Of a stretch of 8,321 bases of DNA, positions 6,059 to 8,321 are shown piece by piece (position 1 is the first letter of the stretch; each line of letters begins with the position of its first letter). Position numbers and translations under genes: made by a program. This stretch comes from an uncultured Methanobrevibacter sp. (GTDB taxonomy: Archaea > Methanobacteriota > Methanobacteria > Methanobacteriales > Methanobacteriaceae). Location of the stretch: assembly GCA_902782595.1 (NCBI GenBank), contig CACZNW010000074.1:1-8321 (forward strand), given 5' to 3'. The notes under the pieces are model-generated. The model did no database searches. It was not told the origin of the DNA and saw nothing but the letters and a program-made list of their open reading frames with translations.

Positions 6059-6246
6059 TCTGGGTCTTGCCAATGCACGAATTTCCATTGAAAGGGGAAC
6101 AGTAGTATGTGCTGTCATCAAAGACCAGTATACTCAACCGTTAGCATCTGGAAATGGATGTGCCTTCGTTTTGCAACTTTTCACCTAGTTAACTATTTGG
6201 TGAAAATGATTGAAGCATTCTTAGATAAATAATTGGATAAACACGG
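6059..6246 (+). other. Structured, GC-raised spacer; possible ncRNA, leader or gene remnant
   Basis: Bases 6061-6180 are about 43% G+C, well above the other spacers here. Visible pairings on the plus strand: CTGG(G)TCTT 6060-6068 with AAGACCAG 6121-6128; CAATG 6071-6075 with CATTG 6086-6090; ACAGTA 6099-6104 with TGCTGT 6110-6115 (one G-T pair). Together these could form a three-way junction. TTTTCACC 6178-6185 pairs perfectly with GGTGAAAA 6199-6206. GGTGA in that hairpin is also a ribosome site for an 8-codon ORF (6206-6232, MIEAFLDK). A 46-codon frame without stops (6048-6185) and, on the minus strand, a short HPFPDANG peptide ended by TGA are also present. I recognise no RNA family and no protein family with confidence. 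Confidence 0.4.
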
Positions 6247-6274
6247 AAGGACTATAGTGAATAGTCCTTTTTTT
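6247..6274 (+). terminator. Hairpin plus T-run intrinsic-type terminator
   Basis: AAGGACTAT (6247-6255) and ATAGTCCTT (6261-6269) form a perfect 9-bp stem with an AGTGA loop. The uninterrupted T run covers 6268-6274. This is the textbook bacterial intrinsic terminator shape, uncommon in archaea where T runs alone usually suffice. It would end the sensor/YgjV operon transcript or the RNA made from the spacer before it; alternatively it could act as an attenuator ahead of the UbiB-family gene. Confidence 0.75.
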
Positions 6275-6302
6275 GTTGGAATGAATATCTCCTAACTGAT
6301 AA

Positions 6303-6314
6303 AACATAAATAAT
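6303..6314 (+). promoter_or_regulatory. Candidate TATA box of the UbiB-family gene
   Basis: AACATAAATAAT is centred about 40 bases before ATG 6348, which would start transcription near 6334 and keep the GGTGAT ribosome site in the leader. The region is AT-rich, so the exact box is uncertain. Confidence 0.35.
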
Positions 6315-6338
6315 ATTTTTTTACATAATATTGATATA

Positions 6339-6344
6339 GGTGAT
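6339..6344 (+). promoter_or_regulatory. GGTGAT ribosome binding site
   Basis: GGTGAT stands three bases before ATG 6348 and matches the 16S rRNA tail of Methanobacteriales. It fixes the start of the UbiB-family gene. Confidence 0.75.
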
Positions 6345-6347
6345 AAT

Positions 6348-7940
6348 ATGGATAAGGAGACAAAGGAACGTTTAGGCGAAATAAGGGCTGCCATGAAAAA
6401 ATACGGCTTCGACAAGATTTTAGGCCAAACCGCAAAAAGTAAAATACGCAGAAGTGATGATGACGAGACATCCAGTCTTCTGTTGGATGATGAACTTCCC
6501 GTCAAATTAAGACTGATGCTTCAGGAACTGGGAACCACCTTCATCAAGTTGGGTCAGCTTCTCAGTACAAGACCTGACATTGTCGGAGAAAAGATTGCAG
6601 ATGAACTTGCCAACCTTCAGGATGACAATCCGGCAATAACCTATGAACAGGTAAAGGCAATTGTTGAAAGGGAACTCAACGGCAGCATTGACGATTTGTT
6701 TGAGGATTTCAATCATGAACATCTGGCAACGGCATCAATCGGCCAGGTTCATGAAGCAAAATTAATCACTGGAGAACGTGTCGCAGTCAAAATCCAGAAG
6801 GAAGGTATAACAGACAAAATTGACCTTGACTTGAAGATAATGAAATATGTCGCAAACCGTGCCGATAAATGGAATTCCGATTTAAGAAAATTAAATCTGC
6901 CAGGAATCATGGAAGAATTTGACCGTTCCATTCACAAGGAAATTGATTACAACAATGAATTCATGAACATGCAGCGCATAGAAATGAATTTCGTGGATAA
7001 TCCATCCATTCACATCCCGACAACATATCCTAAATACTGTTCCTCAAAAGTCCTGACAATGGAATTCATCGAAGGGGCGAAGTTAAACGACGTCTACGCA
7101 AGTACCGGCGATGAATTCGACAAAAAGCTTCTTGCAAAAAATGTCCTTGATTCATATCTTCAGCAGCTTTTTATTGACGGTTTCTTCCACGGAGACCCTC
7201 ATCCTGGAAATGTAATGATTCTTGAAGACAATGTTGTATGTTATCTTGATTTGGGCATGATGGGATTCTTTGATGAGGAATTCAAACGAAACCTTTCCGA
7301 AGTGATACTGTTATTTGTAGATCAGGATGTTGACGGGCTGATAAACCAGCTGATGTACATGGACATTCTAGATTATGATATAGACACCAGAACATTAAGA
7401 AGAGATCTGAACGATTTGTTCGGAAGGTATTTCGGTGTTTCACTTAACCGTTTTGATGGAGTGCTTGAGGCGCTGCTGGCTCTTATGCAGGAATATGGTG
7501 TCATCATTCCGAATGAAATAGTTACAATGGCAAGAGGCCTGTCAATGATTGAGGCCATTGCACACAATCTTGACCCTGAAATCGATGTTTTCGCATCAAT
7601 CAAGCCTGTAGCCAGTGAAATTGCCAGACAGAGAGTCAGTCCTAAAAACTACCTTAAAGGCAAAAAAAACAGCATAATCATGTATGAACACATGTTTAAA
7701 TCATTGCCGAAACTCCTTACAAGAGCAATCCACAAGATTGAAAACGAAGAGTTTCAGTTCCGCCTTGAAGTCGACATTACCGACAAGGTTACGATAGTTG
7801 TATTGGTATCCGCACTCATAATCGGTTCTTCAGTTGTTTCATTCGGACCGAGAGTGTTTGATATGCCGATGATTTCTTTAATTGGCTACATAATAGCTAT
7901 TATTTTAAGTGTAATTGGCATTAAGAGATTTATGAAATAA
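6348..7940 (+). CDS. ABC1/UbiB-family atypical protein kinase
   Basis: This 530-residue protein carries all hallmarks of the ABC1/AarF/UbiB/ADCK family. They are the K67-L-G-Q70 motif in the family-specific N-terminal extension, the alanine-rich loop A127-T-A-S-I-G-Q-V134 replacing the usual glycine loop, the VAVK lysine K148, the catalytic H281-G-D-P-H-P-G-N288, and D301-L-G for metal binding. Two membrane helices at about 481-499 and 508-526 end the protein, as in bacterial UbiB. In bacteria and mitochondria the family supports ubiquinone synthesis through ATP binding or ATPase activity rather than ordinary protein phosphorylation. Methanobacteriales have no quinones, so the substrate must be something else, perhaps an isoprenoid lipid step; that part is inference. 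Length is normal and no key residue is missing. The gene has its own ribosome site and probable promoter and follows a strong terminator. Confidence 0.95.
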   Translation: MDKETKERLGEIRAAMKKYGFDKILGQTAKSKIRRSDDDETSSLLLDDELPVKLRLMLQELGTTFIKLGQLLSTRPDIVGEKIADELANLQDDNPAITYEQVKAIVERELNGSIDDLFEDFNHEHLATASIGQVHEAKLITGERVAVKIQKEGITDKIDLDLKIMKYVANRADKWNSDLRKLNLPGIMEEFDRSIHKEIDYNNEFMNMQRIEMNFVDNPSIHIPTTYPKYCSSKVLTMEFIEGAKLNDVYASTGDEFDKKLLAKNVLDSYLQQLFIDGFFHGDPHPGNVMILEDNVVCYLDLGMMGFFDEEFKRNLSEVILLFVDQDVDGLINQLMYMDILDYDIDTRTLRRDLNDLFGRYFGVSLNRFDGVLEALLALMQEYGVIIPNEIVTMARGLSMIEAIAHNLDPEIDVFASIKPVASEIARQRVSPKNYLKGKKNSIIMYEHMFKSLPKLLTRAIHKIENEEFQFRLEVDITDKVTIVVLVSALIIGSSVVSFGPRVFDMPMISLIGYIIAIILSVIGIKRFMK

Positions 7941-7973
7941 ATTAGGGGGAATTAATTTTTTCCTCAACAATTA

Positions 7974-7993
7974 TTTTTTTTTTAGATTTTTTT
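7974..7993 (+). terminator. Double oligo-T stop after the UbiB-family gene
   Basis: Ten consecutive T (7974-7983) followed by AGA and seven more T (7987-7993), starting 34 bases after the stop codon. A weak hairpin rich in G-T pairs (AGGGGGAA with TTTTTCCT, about 7943-7964) precedes it. The T runs alone make this a strong archaeal stop candidate. Confidence 0.55.
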
Positions 7994-8200
7994 AAGGGTA
8001 ATAGTCTATTTTTAGATTAGGTTTGCTTTTCCAGTAGTTAAAATGAATTTTTCCAAATGTTGTATACTCCATACACATTCAAATATTTCACTCAAATTCC
8101 AATATTGATTTTAGTTTAAATTACTTATAAAGTGATATAAATATTGTTTTATCCTTGTTTTTTTATATTCACATTATAATATTGTCTTAGAATCATATCA

Positions 8201-8212
8201 AAAAATATATAT
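8201..8212 (+). promoter_or_regulatory. Strong BRE/TATA promoter of the 3' end gene
   Basis: AAAAATATATAT, with further A residues upstream as a BRE, is a near-consensus archaeal promoter like the one at 3524-3535. Transcription would begin near 8233 and give a leader of about 35 bases containing the AGGAGG site. Confidence 0.6.
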
Positions 8213-8235
8213 TCGATATTTAACAAAATAAAGTA

Positions 8236-8280
8236 CATGGAATCAATTAATTTTAGGAGGCGAAATCATGAAATTCCATG
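8236..8280 (+). repeat. Inverted repeat flanking ribosome site and start codon
   Basis: CATGGAAT (8236-8243) and ATTCCATG (8273-8280) are perfect complements 29 bases apart, with AGGAGG and the ATG at 8268 between them. In addition TAAAGTACATGG occurs directly repeated at 8229-8240 and 8294-8305. The arms could place the start region in a hairpin loop in the mRNA, or be protein sites on DNA. Confidence 0.45.
8255..8260 (+). promoter_or_regulatory. AGGAGG ribosome binding site
   Basis: AGGAGG stands seven bases before ATG 8268. It is the strongest ribosome site in the window, so high translation of the downstream gene is expected. Confidence 0.7.
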
Positions 8281-8321
8281 AGGATGTAATTTTTAAAGTA
8301 CATGGTCAGGAATATGGCCAG
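8268..8321 (+). CDS. Unidentified protein, N-terminal 18 codons
   Basis: An open frame begins at ATG 8268 and runs off the window. The peptide MKFHEDVIFKVHGQEYGQ is soluble in character, with no signal peptide or membrane segment visible. I do not recognise the family from 18 residues. The gene call rests mainly on context: a near-consensus promoter at 8201-8212, a strong AGGAGG site at the right spacing, and an unbroken frame. Promoter and ribosome-site strength suggest a well-expressed gene. Confidence 0.65.
   Translation, partial: MKFHEDVIFKVHGQEYGQ

Larger units (their letters stand above)
7941..8267. other. AT-rich intergenic spacer
   Basis: This spacer of about 330 bases contains the stop signals of the UbiB-family gene (oligo-T at 7974-7993) and the promoter and ribosome site of the gene starting at 8268. 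A second AT-rich box (CTTATAAAG and GATATAAATATT, about 8124-8146) could be another promoter giving a leader of roughly 100 bases. A 28-codon minus-strand frame (7992-8078) is present but too short to call. Otherwise I see nothing coding in it. Confidence 0.5.

Noticed and set aside
6221..6505. Minus-strand frame over the UbiB-family start
   Set aside because: Crosses the terminator, promoter and ribosome site of the forward gene and has no protein family features.
7992..8078. 28-codon minus-strand ORF (MCMEYTTFGKIHFNYW...) in the last spacer
   Set aside because: Too short, runs into the oligo-T region, no ribosome site; it could be a transposase scrap but nothing supports that.
1..8321. CRISPR array, tRNA, rRNA, complete insertion sequence or attachment sites
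   Set aside because: No regularly spaced repeats, cloverleaf, rRNA segments, transposase or terminal inverted repeats were seen on either strand.

Overview
The window looks like a chromosomal stretch of a methanogenic archaeon of the order Methanobacteriales, most likely Methanobrevibacter or a close relative. The DNA is AT-rich. Several genes have an archaeal TATA box about 25 bases before the start codon and no Shine-Dalgarno site (near-leaderless), while others carry the GGTGAT/GTGAT ribosome site typical of this group. Protein families point the same way: a DUF4013 membrane protein, an Isf-like flavoprotein with a compact cysteine motif, an Asn/Thr-rich surface protein, and a C-terminal DUF4143 ATPase fragment. 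The genus is inferred from style and families, not from a marker gene.

Layout. 1-184: the C-terminal end of an AAA+/DUF4143 ATPase. 225-478 (minus): decayed remains of a SWIM-zinc-finger-type protein with at least three frameshifts. 594-1139: FMN/iron-sulfur flavoprotein. 1232-1954: six-helix voltage-gated-type potassium channel with a C-terminal coiled coil. 2036-3400 (minus): secreted, membrane-anchored, sequon-rich surface protein. 3566-4369: DUF4013 membrane protein, divergent from the surface protein. 4460-5527 and 5534-6058: a two-gene operon with a LytS-type 5TM sensor domain protein lacking any kinase, then a YgjV-family membrane protein. 6059-6347: an unusual spacer with raised GC, several inverted repeats, an 8-codon ORF with its own ribosome site, and a bacterial-style hairpin-plus-T-run terminator. 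6348-7940: an ABC1/UbiB-family atypical kinase. 7941-8267: an AT-rich spacer with oligo-T stops and a strong promoter. 8268 to the end: the first 18 codons of an unidentified gene.

How it fits together. Six of the seven complete genes encode membrane or cell-surface proteins, so the region is mainly envelope-related. Only 4460-6058 is clearly an operon; most other genes have their own promoter-like sequences, and the intergenic regions are long. The points most worth attention are the structured spacer at 6059-6274, the kinase-less 5TM sensor operon, and the surface protein with six back-to-back glycosylation sequons followed by a very hydrophobic heptad-like region with a 54-bp tandem repeat. 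No CRISPR array, tRNA, rRNA or intact insertion sequence was seen.
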